Shown: positions 1 to 8,988, counted from the first letter of the stretch. The stretch is 64,000 nucleotides of DNA from Streptomyces rishiriensis (GCF_030815485.1 NZ_JAUSWV010000002.1:5146001-5210000); one strand, 5' to 3'. The notes: a model not told the origin generated them from the letters alone. Made by a program: numbers and translations.

Positions 1-75
1 GGGGGTTCGGTGAGCTTCGGGTTCAACGCCGGGTGGAGCGGCAGCAATCCGGTGCCGACGGTGACGCTGGGCTGA
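1..75 (+). CDS. C-terminal end of a secreted protein with a family 2 carbohydrate-binding module (partial)
   Basis: The window opens inside a gene read in frame 1 and ending at the TGA at 73-75. The visible residues, GGSVSFGFNAGWSGSNPVP followed by TVTLG, match the typical end of a CBM2 cellulose- or chitin-binding module (SFGFN..WSGSNP, then a final beta-strand). Such modules usually close secreted glycoside hydrolases or lytic polysaccharide monooxygenases. The catalytic part lies outside the window, so the enzyme type cannot be told. Confidence 0.75.
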   Translation, partial: GGSVSFGFNAGWSGSNPVPTVTLG

Positions 76-158
76 GGAACGTGAGATTTCCACAAGAAGT
101 TCGCCGTGGGGCGCTCGTCCTAACAGTCCGCTCATAATTCGGACTTACGTTCCTGTGC

Positions 159-1214
159 GTGACGCGACACGAGGAGCAGGACGACGCCGGCAGACGGACG
201 GGCCGGCGGCCGAGAGTGCTGAAGGCCGCCGGTCTCGCGCTGGCCGCCGCCCTGGTGCTGGGCATCGGGACGGCGGGCTGGGCCTACTGGCACCTCGACG
301 ACAACATCAAGAGCGTCGACATCGACAACGCGCTCGGCGACAACCGCCCCGCGAAGGCGGTCACGACCCCGGCCCCGTCCGGCTCGGCGTCCGCCTCCCC
401 GCTGCCCACCGAGGCGGTGAACATCCTGGTGCTCGGCTCGGACTCGCGCAGCGGCGAGGAGAACCAGGCGCTCGGCGGCGGCGACAGCTCGGGCGCCCGT
501 TCCGACACCGCGATGGTCGTGCACATCGACGCGGGCCGGACGACGGCCACCGTCGTCAGCATCCCGCGCGACACCCTCGTCACCCGCCCCTCCTGCCCGC
601 TGTCCGACGGCGGCTCGACGGCGGTGGCGTACGGCGCGATGTTCAACACCGCCTACTCGGTCGGCGGTCCCGTCTGCGCCGTCAAGACGGTCGAGTCCCT
701 CACCGACGTCCGTATGGACCACTACATCGAGGTGGACTTCTCGGGCTTCGCGAAGCTCGTCGACGCGCTCGGCGGGGTCACCGTCACCACCGACGAGGAC
801 ATCGACGACGACGACAGCCACCTGCACCTCGCGGCCGGCACCCACCACCTGGACGGCACCCGGGCGCTCGCCCTGGCCCGCACCCGGCACGGCATAGGCG
901 ACGGCAGCGACCTCGGTCGCATCGGCCTCCAGCAGACGCTGGTGAAGGCCCTGCTGGAGCAGATCGCCTCGACCGACCTGCTGACCAGCCCCACCCGGCT
1001 GTACACGGTCGCCGACGCGGTCACCGGCAGCCTCACGACGGACACCGGCCTCGACTCCCTCGCCGCGCTGATGGAGCTCGGCCAGAGCCTGAAGGGCCTC
1101 TCGGCCGCCCGTCTCGAGACGGTGACCATGCCCGTGGTGGCAGCCCCTTCCGACCCCAACCGGGTGGTGGCACAGGAACCGGCGGCGAGCGAGCTGTGGG
1201 CGTCGCTGAGGTGA
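159..1214 (+). CDS. LytR-CpsA-Psr (LCP) family cell-wall glycopolymer ligase
   Basis: A 351-residue protein starting at GTG 159. An Arg-rich cytoplasmic N-terminus (about residues 1-20) is followed by one transmembrane segment (about 22-46) and a long extracellular LCP domain. Family marks are NILVLGSDSR, ARSDTAMVVHID and VVSIPRDT, which hold the Asp and Arg residues that bind the polyprenyl-pyrophosphate substrate, and later ALALARTRHGIGDGSDLGR. LCP enzymes transfer teichoic-type or other glycopolymers from undecaprenyl carriers to peptidoglycan. Streptomyces encode many paralogues, so the exact polymer cannot be assigned. It stands alone between the CBM2 gene and the YCII/sigma pair. Confidence 0.9.
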   Translation: MTRHEEQDDAGRRTGRRPRVLKAAGLALAAALVLGIGTAGWAYWHLDDNIKSVDIDNALGDNRPAKAVTTPAPSGSASASPLPTEAVNILVLGSDSRSGEENQALGGGDSSGARSDTAMVVHIDAGRTTATVVSIPRDTLVTRPSCPLSDGGSTAVAYGAMFNTAYSVGGPVCAVKTVESLTDVRMDHYIEVDFSGFAKLVDALGGVTVTTDEDIDDDDSHLHLAAGTHHLDGTRALALARTRHGIGDGSDLGRIGLQQTLVKALLEQIASTDLLTSPTRLYTVADAVTGSLTTDTGLDSLAALMELGQSLKGLSAARLETVTMPVVAAPSDPNRVVAQEPAASELWASLR

Positions 1215-1351
1215 CGTGGCCAGGGCGGCGGGGGCCGGGGCCGACCGACGGACAGTTCGCAGCCTGCCGGGTCGCGGCCGCGCTGCTCGCGGTGGGCGTG
1301 AGCTGCGGAAACACCGGACGGAAAAGTTCCCGGGAAAAAATCCGGCGACGG

Positions 1352-1378
1352 TGTCGATCCGGTCGTCCCCCGTTCGAC
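1352..1378 (+). promoter_or_regulatory. Candidate ECF42-type sigma factor promoter
   Basis: TGTCGA at 1352-1357, a 17-nt spacer, then CGAC at 1375-1378. This agrees with the motif I recall for ECF42 sigma factors (TGTCGA at -35, CGA/TC at -10). It lies about 50 nt before the YCII/DGPF gene, whose partner sigma factor is just downstream, so the pair is probably autoregulated. Confidence 0.7.
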
Positions 1379-1430
1379 GAAGGGATGAGAGGCCGGGAGG
1401 GACCCGGCTCACCGCACCCGAGGAGTCACC

Positions 1431-1787
1431 ATGCCCCGCTACCTGTCGCTCGTGAAGATCGACGAGGCCACCGCCCCCGCCGAGGGCCCCAGCCCCGAGC
1501 TGATGCAGCGGATGGGCGAGCTGATCGAGGAGGTCACCAAGGCCGGCGTCATGCTCGACACCGCCGGGCTCACGCCGTCCGCGCAGGGTGTCCGCGCGCA
1601 CTGGGAGGGCGGGAAACTCTCCCTCACCGACGGCCCCTTCACCGAGTCCAAGGAGGTCGTCGGCGGCTACGCGCTCATGCAGTGCAAGGATATGGCCGAG
1701 GCCGTCGAGTGGACCAAGAGGTTCCTGAAGGCGCACGAGGAGCACTGGACGGTGACCTGCGAGGTGCGGGAGATCGCGGAGGGCTGA
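1431..1787 (+). CDS. YCII-related DGPF-domain protein
   Basis: A 118-residue protein starting at ATG 1431 with a GGAG ribosome site a few bases upstream. It carries the family signature motif LTDGPFTESKEVVGGYAL, and its overall length fits a single dimeric alpha/beta-barrel YCII domain. Genes of this family are the conserved partners of ECF42 sigma factors. Their biochemical role is not settled, although YCII proteins resemble small lyases or dehalogenases. It is 79 nt upstream of the sigma factor and has a matching ECF42-like promoter in front of it. Confidence 0.9.
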   Translation: MPRYLSLVKIDEATAPAEGPSPELMQRMGELIEEVTKAGVMLDTAGLTPSAQGVRAHWEGGKLSLTDGPFTESKEVVGGYALMQCKDMAEAVEWTKRFLKAHEEHWTVTCEVREIAEG

Positions 1788-1866
1788 GCCGCTCGAGAGG
1801 CCGGACCCTCGCGGTGGGCTGGGCCTCCTTGGCCTGAACGACTGCCGGGGTGTTCGATGGTGGGCT

Positions 1867-3204
1867 GTGGAACAACAGCCCGCCTCGGCCCCCCGAAGCC
1901 CCTCGGCCCCCCGAAGCCCCTCGAACCCCGGAAGCCCCTCGAACCCCGGAAGTCCCTCGGACCCGCGTGCCGCCATCGAGACCGTCTTCCGGCTCGAGGC
2001 CCCTCGGGTCATCGCCGCCGTCGCCCGTGTCGTCCGGGACGTCGGCATCGCGGAGGAGCTGGCGCAGGACGCCCTGGTGGCCGCCCTGGAGCAGTGGCCC
2101 CGCGACGGGGTGCCGGACAACCCCGGCGCCTGGCTCACGGCCACCGCCCGGCACCGCGCCGTCGACCTGGTCCGCCGCCGGGAGAACTACGCCCGCAAGC
2201 TCCAGGAGATCGGCCGCGGCCTGGACCCGGCGGTCCCGCCGGAGGAGCCCGCCGACCCGGACGCCATCGACGACGACCTGCTCAGGCTCGTCTTCACCGC
2301 CTGCCACCCGGTGCTGTCCGCCGAGGCCCGCATCGCGCTCACCCTGCGCCTGCTCGGCGGCCTGACCACACCCGAGATCGCCCGCGCCTTCCTGGTCCCC
2401 GAACCGACCGTCGCCCAGCGCATCGTCCGCGCCAAGAAGACCCTGGCCGGCAGGAACATCGCCTTCGAGGTGCCGTACGGACCGGACCGAGAGGCCCGGC
2501 TCGGCTCGGTCCTCGACGTCATCTACCTCATCTTCAACGAGGGATACGCGGCCACCGCCGGCGACGACTGGCTGCGCCCGGCGCTGTGCGAGGACGCGCT
2601 GCGGCTGGCCCGGCAGCTCGCGGCGCTGATGCCGAAGGAGCCCGAGGTGCACGGCCTGGTCTCGCTGCTGGAGTTCCAGGCGTCCCGCACGGCCGCCCGC
2701 ACCGCCCCCGACGGCAGGCCCGTCCTCCTCAGGGACCAGGACCGGCGCCGCTGGAACCGCATGCTCGTCGCCCGTGGTATCGCCGCCCTCGACCGGGCAG
2801 GCGCCGTGGGGACCGGCGCTCCCGGCCCGTACGCCCTCCAGGCCGCCGTGGCGGCGTGCCACGCGCACGCCCATACCTACGAGGACACCGACTGGAGGAC
2901 CATCGCCACCCTGTACGCGCTGCTGGTCGCCCGGATCCCGTCCCCCGTCGTCGAACTCAACCGCGCGGTCGCCGTGTCGATGGCGGACGGCCCGGAACCC
3001 GCGCTGGAGATCGTCGATCGGCTCGTCGCCGAACCGACCCTGCGCGACTACCACCTCCTGCCCAGCGTCCGCGGCGACCTTCTGCTGCGGCTGGGCCGGA
3101 CGGCGGAGGCGAGGGCCGAGTTCGAGCGGGCGGCGGAGCTGACGGGCAACGAGCGGGAACGGGAACTGCTGCGGGCGCGGGCCGACGACTGCCTGCCGGG
3201 TTGA
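1867..3204 (+). CDS. ECF42-group RNA polymerase sigma factor with C-terminal helical extension
   Basis: A 445-residue sigma factor starting at GTG 1867. Region 2 is seen in RVVRDVGIAEELAQDALVAALEQ, and region 4 in LTTPEIARAFLVPEPTVAQRIVRAK. About 200 further residues form an extension with TPR-like helices ending ARAEFERAAELTGNERERELL. This architecture, plus the YCII/DGPF neighbour, identifies the ECF42 group, in which the C-terminal extension is thought to control activity instead of an anti-sigma factor. The first about 35 codons are an 18-bp tandem repeat coding for a Ser-Pro-rich tail. The conserved part begins at about residue 37 (IETVFRLEAPRVIAAV), so the true start could be disputed. 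Confidence 0.88.
   Translation: MEQQPASAPRSPSAPRSPSNPGSPSNPGSPSDPRAAIETVFRLEAPRVIAAVARVVRDVGIAEELAQDALVAALEQWPRDGVPDNPGAWLTATARHRAVDLVRRRENYARKLQEIGRGLDPAVPPEEPADPDAIDDDLLRLVFTACHPVLSAEARIALTLRLLGGLTTPEIARAFLVPEPTVAQRIVRAKKTLAGRNIAFEVPYGPDREARLGSVLDVIYLIFNEGYAATAGDDWLRPALCEDALRLARQLAALMPKEPEVHGLVSLLEFQASRTAARTAPDGRPVLLRDQDRRRWNRMLVARGIAALDRAGAVGTGAPGPYALQAAVAACHAHAHTYEDTDWRTIATLYALLVARIPSPVVELNRAVAVSMADGPEPALEIVDRLVAEPTLRDYHLLPSVRGDLLLRLGRTAEARAEFERAAELTGNERERELLRARADDCLPG
1883..1954 (+). repeat. 18-bp tandem repeat, four copies, within the sigma factor N-terminus
   Basis: Four 18-bp units (CCTCGGCCCCCCGAAGCC, the same again, then two CCTCGAACCCCGGAAG-C variants) encode a Ser/Pro/Arg/Asn-rich hexapeptide series ahead of sigma region 2. 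The unit is a multiple of three, so copy number can vary without breaking the frame. Confidence 0.85.
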
Positions 3205-3571
3205 GGCACCACAGCCTCATACCGCGCAGCCCGCGCTGGCGTCCTCGCCGCGCAGCCCGCCCTCTCACGGTTCCCGCCGCGCGGCACGCACCCCCACGGT
3301 CCCCATGGCGCAGCCCGCGCTCGCGGTTCCCACCGCACGCGGTCCGCACCCCGAGCCGCACCTGACGAGTCCGTCCTCGCGCAAGCTCAAGCCCCGGCCA
3401 TTCGAACGTTCGTAGGCCGTAAACACGTTCCCTTTGTGGCGAGCGCGATCTAGAGTGATCCGGCCGCTGTGAAACGACTGTGTGGCCGAGGGAAATGGGC
3501 GACGGGGGACGACGCCGACCCGGCCCACGCGCGGCTCCGACGACATCATGTGATCCCCGGGGGTCGACAAC
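3205..3571 (+). other. Intergenic region with a possible promoter
   Basis: 367 bases without a convincing gene. TAGAGT at 3451-3456, with a weak TTCCCT 17 nt upstream, may be the promoter of the downstream secreted protein. A 10-bp palindrome, CGAACGTTCG, sits at 3403-3412. Nothing else is recognisable. Confidence 0.35.
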
Positions 3572-5623
3572 TTGAGACTGTTCACGCGCCGCCGTACCGC
3601 GGCGCTCGCCACCGTGGCGGCACTCGCCGCCGCGGGCGCCCTGGCCACCGCGCCCGGCGCCGTCGCCGACGACGCAGGGCCCTGGCCGGGCACCGAGGGC
3701 AAGATCCTCAACGACGGCGGGTTGCTCATCGACCCCGTCACCGGCACCACCAGCACGATCCCCAACGTGGGGAGTTACGCCACCTGGGCGCCGGACGGAA
3801 GCCGCGTGGTCAGCGTGTCCGGCCAGATCTCCAGCGTGCTGCCCAACGGCACCAAGAAGATCACCCTGCCCTGGGCGCAGGGCCTGCGCTCCAGCGCCCC
3901 GTACGAGGACCTGACGTTCTGGAACGGCGGCCGTTTCGTCGTCTTCGCCAGCGGCGGCCAGCTCGCCTACGGCCCCTCCGACGCCTCGTGGGCGCCCGGT
4001 CCGCTGCTGCCGGCGAACCTGGAACCGGCCACCGTCTGCGACGCCGAACCGAGCGTGAACGTCAAGGGTCTGGTCGCGTTCGAGCGCCGCGCGGGCAGCT
4101 GCGACGCCGATGCGGGCGTGTACGTCTACGGCGCCGCCGCGAACACGGTCCAGCTCGCCCTGGCCGACGCCGAGCAGCCCGCCTGGTCGCCGGACGGGAC
4201 CAAGCTGGCGTTCGTCCGCGAGGACACCGACGGCAACCCCCAGATCTTCACGGCGAACGCCGACGGCACCGACGTCAAGCAGCTCACCACCGGCCCGCGC
4301 CGGTACGCCGCCCCGTCCTGGTCGCCCACCGGCAAGCGGATCCTCTTCGACGCCCACACCTCGCCGAACAGTGACGACGTGCACACCGTCGAGTACGTCG
4401 ACACGACGACCGGCGAGCTGACCCCGGTCAGCGGCGCGACGCAGAGCAACTCCGTCGGCAACCCGAGCTGGCAGCCTCTGCGCAAGAACAGCACCGCGCG
4501 GATCTGGGGCGCCACCCCCTACCTCACCGCCACCGCCTCCTCCCGCTGGACCTGGAACACCGTCGGCCGCACCGAACCCGGCCTGATGGACGCCAAGTCC
4601 GCGGTGCTGGTCAACCAGGACGACCCGGCGTACGCCGTCACCGCGCCCGCCCTGGCCGGCCGGAAGGAGGGCCCGGTGCTGATGACCCAGAAGACCGGGC
4701 TCTCCTCGACGACGAAGAACGAGCTGAAGCGGATGCTGAAGCCCGGCAAGCCCGTGTACCTGGTCGGCAGCACGTCCGTACTCGACAACACGGTCCTCAG
4801 CCAGGTGAAGGCGCTCGGCTACGTCCCCGTGCGACTGACCGGCGCGGACCGTTACGCGACCTCGGTGATGGTGACCAGAACCATCACCTCCGCCCCGAAG
4901 TACGTCTTCCTGGCCGGCGGCACCGAGTACCGGGCGGCCCTCTCGGCGGCGGCCGCGGCCGGCTCCGACGGCGCCGCGAGCGCGGGCGGTGTCGTGCTCA
5001 CCAACGGCAACAAGCTGACGGCGTCGGTGCAGTCGTACCTCAACAGCCTGAACCCGGACAAGACCATGATCATCACGGTCGGTTCGGCGGCGAAGTACGC
5101 CCTCACCCACTCGAGCTTCTCGCACTGGCCTTCGACGTACTCGTACTACCCGATCTCGGGCACCACGGACCCGTCGATCTCGGTGGCCATCGCCCTGTTC
5201 TGGTGGTCCGCGCCGAGCCAGACCGGCCTCGCCTACTCCGGATCCTGGCGCGACGGCGTGTCGGCGGCCTCGGCGATGAACGTCTTCGGGCCGCTGCTGT
5301 GGACCACCAGCGCCGCCGCTCCGTCGGCCGAACTCACCAGCTACTTCCAGCGTGAGACGGCCAGCGTCCACTTCACGGCGGCCTTCGGGATCAACAGCTC
5401 GATCTCCCCGGCCGCGCTGAACACCGTGGGTGCCACGATGGGCGCGGGCAGCGCCTACGTCGACTACCACCCGTACTTCAACGGCGTCATCCCGCCGAGC
5501 ACCTCGGCGAGCGCCTTCGCCGCGCGCACCGACGGCGACGCCTCGGTCACCACCGTGCAGCGTCCCGGCGCGGTCGGCGCCCAGCCGAACGCGGCATCGC
5601 TCAAGACGCTCCACCGGCAGTAA
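3572..5623 (+). CDS. Secreted protein with TolB/PD40 propeller and cell-wall-binding repeat 2 domains
   Basis: A 683-residue protein with a likely TTG start at 3572, no better upstream in-frame start, and only a poor ribosome site. Residues 1-30 are a typical Sec signal peptide (RLFTRRRTAAL, hydrophobic core, AVADD). The N-terminal half has beta-propeller repeats of PD40/TolB type (AWSPDGTKLAF, FTANADGTDVKQLT, SWSPTGKRILF). The C-terminal half has CWB2-type repeats (VYLVGSTSVLDNTV, VRLTGADRYATSVMV, YVFLAGGTEY). CWB2 modules attach proteins to the wall through anionic polymers. A surface-attached role is inferred; no enzymatic motif is seen. Its end overlaps the convergent methyltransferase gene by 23 nt. 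Confidence 0.85.
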   Translation: MRLFTRRRTAALATVAALAAAGALATAPGAVADDAGPWPGTEGKILNDGGLLIDPVTGTTSTIPNVGSYATWAPDGSRVVSVSGQISSVLPNGTKKITLPWAQGLRSSAPYEDLTFWNGGRFVVFASGGQLAYGPSDASWAPGPLLPANLEPATVCDAEPSVNVKGLVAFERRAGSCDADAGVYVYGAAANTVQLALADAEQPAWSPDGTKLAFVREDTDGNPQIFTANADGTDVKQLTTGPRRYAAPSWSPTGKRILFDAHTSPNSDDVHTVEYVDTTTGELTPVSGATQSNSVGNPSWQPLRKNSTARIWGATPYLTATASSRWTWNTVGRTEPGLMDAKSAVLVNQDDPAYAVTAPALAGRKEGPVLMTQKTGLSSTTKNELKRMLKPGKPVYLVGSTSVLDNTVLSQVKALGYVPVRLTGADRYATSVMVTRTITSAPKYVFLAGGTEYRAALSAAAAAGSDGAASAGGVVLTNGNKLTASVQSYLNSLNPDKTMIITVGSAAKYALTHSSFSHWPSTYSYYPISGTTDPSISVAIALFWWSAPSQTGLAYSGSWRDGVSAASAMNVFGPLLWTTSAAAPSAELTSYFQRETASVHFTAAFGINSSISPAALNTVGATMGAGSAYVDYHPYFNGVIPPSTSASAFAARTDGDASVTTVQRPGAVGAQPNAASLKTLHRQ

Positions 5624-6800
5624 CGGCCGACCCGGCGGGGGCCCCGACGAGCATCGTCGGCGCCCCCGCCACCCGGGTCAGGAACACGGTCGCTGAGTTC
5701 GGCCCCTGACCCTTGGGCAGGACCTTCCTGCGCAGCTCCTCCGGCTCGACCGCCGATCCCCGCTTCTTCACGGTCAGGATTCCGACCCCCCGCTCCCGCA
5801 GCAGCGCCTTCAGCCGCTTCACGCTGAACGGGAGCCGATCGGTGATCTCGTAGGCGGTGGCGTACGGGGTCGGGCGCAGGGTGTCGGCGGTGACGTAGGC
5901 GATGGTCCCGTCGATCAGACCGCCGTCGAGGTCCCGGGCCACGTCGGCGACCAGATGGGCGCGGATGACGGCGCCGTCGGGCTCGTACAGATACCGCCCG
6001 ACCGGCCGGACGTCCGGGTCGGGCAGCCCGGCGCCCAGCAGCGTCCGCGGCCCCGGGAGGAGGGTGGCCCGCACGGCCCCCGGCTCGGTGCCGAACCACA
6101 GCACCGCCTCCTTCACGTCCCCGCCGTCCGAGATCCACTCGGCCTCGGCCTCCGCCGGGATCGCCTCGTGCGGCACACCGGGCGCGATCTTCAGGGCGGC
6201 GCGCGGGGCGGCGAGGGCGGCGCCGACCGCCCACGACAGGGGAGGGGAGTACGCCTCGGGATCGAAGATGCGCCCGCGGCCTCCCCGGCGCGCCGGGTCG
6301 ACGAACACGGCGTCGTAGCCCGCGGTGTCCACCTCGGTGACGTCCGCCTCCCGCACCTCGATCAGCGCGCCCAGTCCCAGCGCCTCGGCGTTCGCGCGCG
6401 CCACCTCCGCCGTGGCCGGGTCGCGGTCCACGGCCAGCACCCGGATTCCGGCCCGGGCGAGCGCGATCGCGTCGCCCCCGATCCCGCAGCACAGGTCGGC
6501 GACCGAGGTCACGCCGAGCGCCTTCATCCGCTCGGCCCGGTATCCGGCGACACTCGCCCGCGTCGACTGCTCCACGCCGTTCGGCGTGAAGAACATCCGC
6601 TCCGCGTCGTCGGCCCCGAACTTCGGCACCGCCCGCTGCCGCAGCCGGGCCTGGCCGATCGCCGCGGACACCAGATCGGCGGGGTGCTCGCGCCGCAGCC
6701 GGGTGGCGACGGCGAGTTCATCGGCGGGAGCCGTGTCACGCACCATGTCGAGGAGGGCACGGCCCTCGGCGGTGAGGAGGGGAGCAAGGTCGTTCACCAC
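5601..6800 (-). CDS. Class I SAM-dependent methyltransferase with C-terminal THUMP-like domain
   Basis: A protein of about 399 residues with start GTG 6800 (a second GTG follows directly). The SAM-binding motif ADLCCGIGGDAIALA lies at about residues 101-115, then AVDRD (acidic loop) and VFVDPARRGGRGR. The C-terminal part, IADRLPFSVK-like through LLRERGVGILTVKKRG to GPNSATVFLTRVAG, fits the THUMP-like domain found in this actinobacterial family. RNA or small-molecule methylation is possible; the substrate is not known. It is convergent with, and slightly overlaps, the upstream cell-wall-binding gene, and is divergent from the deacetylases. Confidence 0.85.
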   Translation of the reverse strand: MVNDLAPLLTAEGRALLDMVRDTAPADELAVATRLRREHPADLVSAAIGQARLRQRAVPKFGADDAERMFFTPNGVEQSTRASVAGYRAERMKALGVTSVADLCCGIGGDAIALARAGIRVLAVDRDPATAEVARANAEALGLGALIEVREADVTEVDTAGYDAVFVDPARRGGRGRIFDPEAYSPPLSWAVGAALAAPRAALKIAPGVPHEAIPAEAEAEWISDGGDVKEAVLWFGTEPGAVRATLLPGPRTLLGAGLPDPDVRPVGRYLYEPDGAVIRAHLVADVARDLDGGLIDGTIAYVTADTLRPTPYATAYEITDRLPFSVKRLKALLRERGVGILTVKKRGSAVEPEELRRKVLPKGQGPNSATVFLTRVAGAPTMLVGAPAGSAVTAGGAS

Positions 6801-6937
6801 CTCATTGTCGACCAGCCGGGCACCGCACCCGTCACCGCCCGCGGCCGCCGGTCTCCTTGGGCCAGTCGGTGGATGGTGGGTCTGCGGCGGCGGTGTCGGA
6901 TCGGGTTCCAGGGCGGCGACTGCGAGGATCCGGTGCC

Positions 6938-7927
6938 ATGGGACCTGTCGTACAAAACGATGACAAGCGCGGCTGCGCCAAGGTGCCGCGTCGGCGCGGG
7001 CCTGTGCGCGGGCGCGCGGGCGTCCGGAGCCTGATCGCCGTCCTCGCGCTGGCCACCGTCGCCTCGGGCTGCGCGGGAGGCGACGAGGGCGCCGGCCGCC
7101 CCGCCCGCCCCGCGCCGGGCCAGCAGCCCGGGAAGGCGGGGCCGCCCCCCGCGGCGCCGCCGGCCCGCGCCCTGCACTCGTACGCCGCCAGGCTCCGCGC
7201 CGCGCACCGGGCCCGGGTCGCCGCGGCGAAGCGCTGGGGCCTGAAGAAGGTCCCGTTGACACCCCCGGCGCCGCCCGCGCACAAGCCGGAGATCGCCACC
7301 CGCAAGGGCTTCGAGGTGGACGATCACGAGGAACTCGGCCTCCCGCCGGTCTTCACCACGATCCCGACCGAGGACCGGGTCGTCTTCCTCACCCTCGACG
7401 ACGGCGCCGAGAAGGATCCGGCGTTCCTGCGCATGATGAGCGAGCTGAAGATCCCGTACACCGCCTTCCTCAGCGACTACCTGATCAAGGACGACTACGG
7501 CTACTTCAAGGAGATGCAGGCCCGTGGGGTGGGGCTGAACAATCACACCCTGCACCACCCCTACCTGCCCGCCCTCTCCTACAGCCGCCAGAAGCGCGAG
7601 ATCTGCGGCATGCAGAGCGTGATCGAGAAGCGCTACGGCAAACGCCCCGCCCTCTTCCGGCCGCCCTTCGGCAACTACGACCAGGACACCCTGCGCGCCG
7701 CGAAGACCTGCGGCGTGCGCTACGCCCCGCTCTGGGCCGAGGAGGTCTTCGTCGACCACTGGGAGTACCGGGAGTGGGACCAGGACCTCCACCCCGGGGA
7801 CATCGTGCTGAGCCACTTCCGCGGCCGCGGCGACTGGAAGGGCACGATGCCCGACATGGTCCGCCGGTTCCTGAACAAGGTCACGGCGAAGGGGTACGCG
7901 GTGGCGCGACTGGAGGACTACCTGTGA
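6938..7927 (+). CDS. Polysaccharide deacetylase (CE4/NodB) lipoprotein
   Basis: 329 residues from ATG 6938, preceded by GAGG. A long basic N-terminus leads to a hydrophobic segment and a lipobox-like VASGC, so it is probably lipid-anchored outside the membrane. The NodB domain shows the three metal and catalytic motifs: FLTLDDGAE, NNHTLHHP and FRPPFGNYD, followed by LHPGDIVLSH. CE4 enzymes remove N- or O-acetyl groups from peptidoglycan or other polysaccharides. The next gene is a paralogue that overlaps it by four bases (GTGA), so the two are co-translated. Confidence 0.9.
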   Translation: MGPVVQNDDKRGCAKVPRRRGPVRGRAGVRSLIAVLALATVASGCAGGDEGAGRPARPAPGQQPGKAGPPPAAPPARALHSYAARLRAAHRARVAAAKRWGLKKVPLTPPAPPAHKPEIATRKGFEVDDHEELGLPPVFTTIPTEDRVVFLTLDDGAEKDPAFLRMMSELKIPYTAFLSDYLIKDDYGYFKEMQARGVGLNNHTLHHPYLPALSYSRQKREICGMQSVIEKRYGKRPALFRPPFGNYDQDTLRAAKTCGVRYAPLWAEEVFVDHWEYREWDQDLHPGDIVLSHFRGRGDWKGTMPDMVRRFLNKVTAKGYAVARLEDYL

Positions 7928-8748
7928 GGACGCGGGGGCTGCCGGCCGTACTGCTGATCCTGACGACCCTCACGACACTCGCGAGCCTGGCGGGCTGCGC
8001 CCAGTCCGTCGACCCGATCGAGCGGCTCGGCAAGAAGGCCGCCGCCCGGGTCCGCCCGCACGGCCCGGCCGGACAGGACGCCTACCGCCGCTGGGGCCTG
8101 ACGGCGCCCCTGCCGCCCGCGCCGCGCCGTCCCGCCCGCTCCCTGGCGGGCAGTCCGGGAGCGGCCCTCCCGCCCGTCGTCGACCAGGTCCCGACCGCCG
8201 ACCGGGTCGTCTTCCTCACCTACGACGACGGCGCCGAACGCGACCCCCGTTTCGTCGACATGGTCCGCGAGCTGCGCCTCCCGGTGAGCATGTTCCTCAC
8301 GGACAGCGTGGTCGGCCCTGGTTACGCCCACTTCGCCCGGCTCCGGTCCGTCGGCGCGAACATCCAGAACCACACCCTGGACCACCCGGCCCTGCGCGGC
8401 CTGCCCTACGCCGGCCAGCGCGCCGAGATCTGCGGCCAGCAGGACAAGCTCCGCGCCCGCTTCGGCCTGCGCCCCCGCCTCTTCCGCCCGCCCTACGGCA
8501 TCTACGACACCACCACCCGACGCGCCGCCGCCGACTGCGGCATCGCGGCCATCGTCCTGTGGCGCGCCTCGATGGGGTCCACCGACCTCACGTACTCCCA
8601 CGGCCCGCACCGCCTGCACCCGGGCGACGTCATCGCCGTGGCCCCGGACGAGTCGACGGGCCCGGGCCTACGGGAACGGACGACGCGCCTGCTGCGACGG
8701 GTACAGGAGCAGGGCCTGACGGTGGGCCGCTTGGAGGACTACGTCTGA
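7924..8748 (+). CDS. Polysaccharide deacetylase (CE4/NodB) lipoprotein, tandem paralogue
   Basis: 274 residues starting at GTG 7924, which overlaps the stop of the preceding paralogue. The signal peptide ends in a clear lipobox (SLAGC). The CE4 motifs are FLTYDDGAE, NHTLDHP and FRPPYGIYD, with RLHPGDVIAV near the end. The same order of motifs and the shared RWGL element before the domain show that the two genes arose by tandem duplication. Likely substrate and location are as for its neighbour: acetylated wall polysaccharide on the outer face of the membrane. Confidence 0.9.
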   Translation: MRTRGLPAVLLILTTLTTLASLAGCAQSVDPIERLGKKAAARVRPHGPAGQDAYRRWGLTAPLPPAPRRPARSLAGSPGAALPPVVDQVPTADRVVFLTYDDGAERDPRFVDMVRELRLPVSMFLTDSVVGPGYAHFARLRSVGANIQNHTLDHPALRGLPYAGQRAEICGQQDKLRARFGLRPRLFRPPYGIYDTTTRRAAADCGIAAIVLWRASMGSTDLTYSHGPHRLHPGDVIAVAPDESTGPGLRERTTRLLRRVQEQGLTVGRLEDYV

Positions 8749-8961
8749 GAGCCCTCCCCGCCCCCGAGCGGCCGGGTGTCCCTCTTCCAGCCGCCAGCCC
8801 GTCCGGCGTTCGAGGACGAGGACGAGGACGACGACGAGGACGAGGCCCATCGGGGCCGGCAGCGGGGGGCCCGGGGGCGGCAGCACCCGGTGACGTGCAC
8901 ACCGGCACCGGCCGGCGGAGGCCACTCAGGCCCACCGAAAACCGGCCGACGCGCCGCCGCA

Positions 8962-8988
8962 TTGGCACTCCGCTTGACCGAGTGCTAA
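8962..8988 (+). promoter_or_regulatory. CIRCE operator 1 (HrcA binding site)
   Basis: TTGGCACTC, 9 nt, GAGTGCTAA: one mismatch from the canonical inverted repeat. It overlaps the -35 of the groES promoter, so HrcA binding would block transcription until heat shock. Confidence 0.95.

Noticed and set aside
132..2144. Very long minus-strand open frame across the LCP, YCII and sigma genes
   Set aside because: Low-complexity Arg/Gly/Ala translation opposite well-supported genes; a normal result of high third-position GC.
3403..3412. LexA/SOS box (CGAACGTTCG)
   Set aside because: The half-sites lack the four-base spacer of GAAC-N4-GTTC, and the downstream gene is a secreted wall protein.
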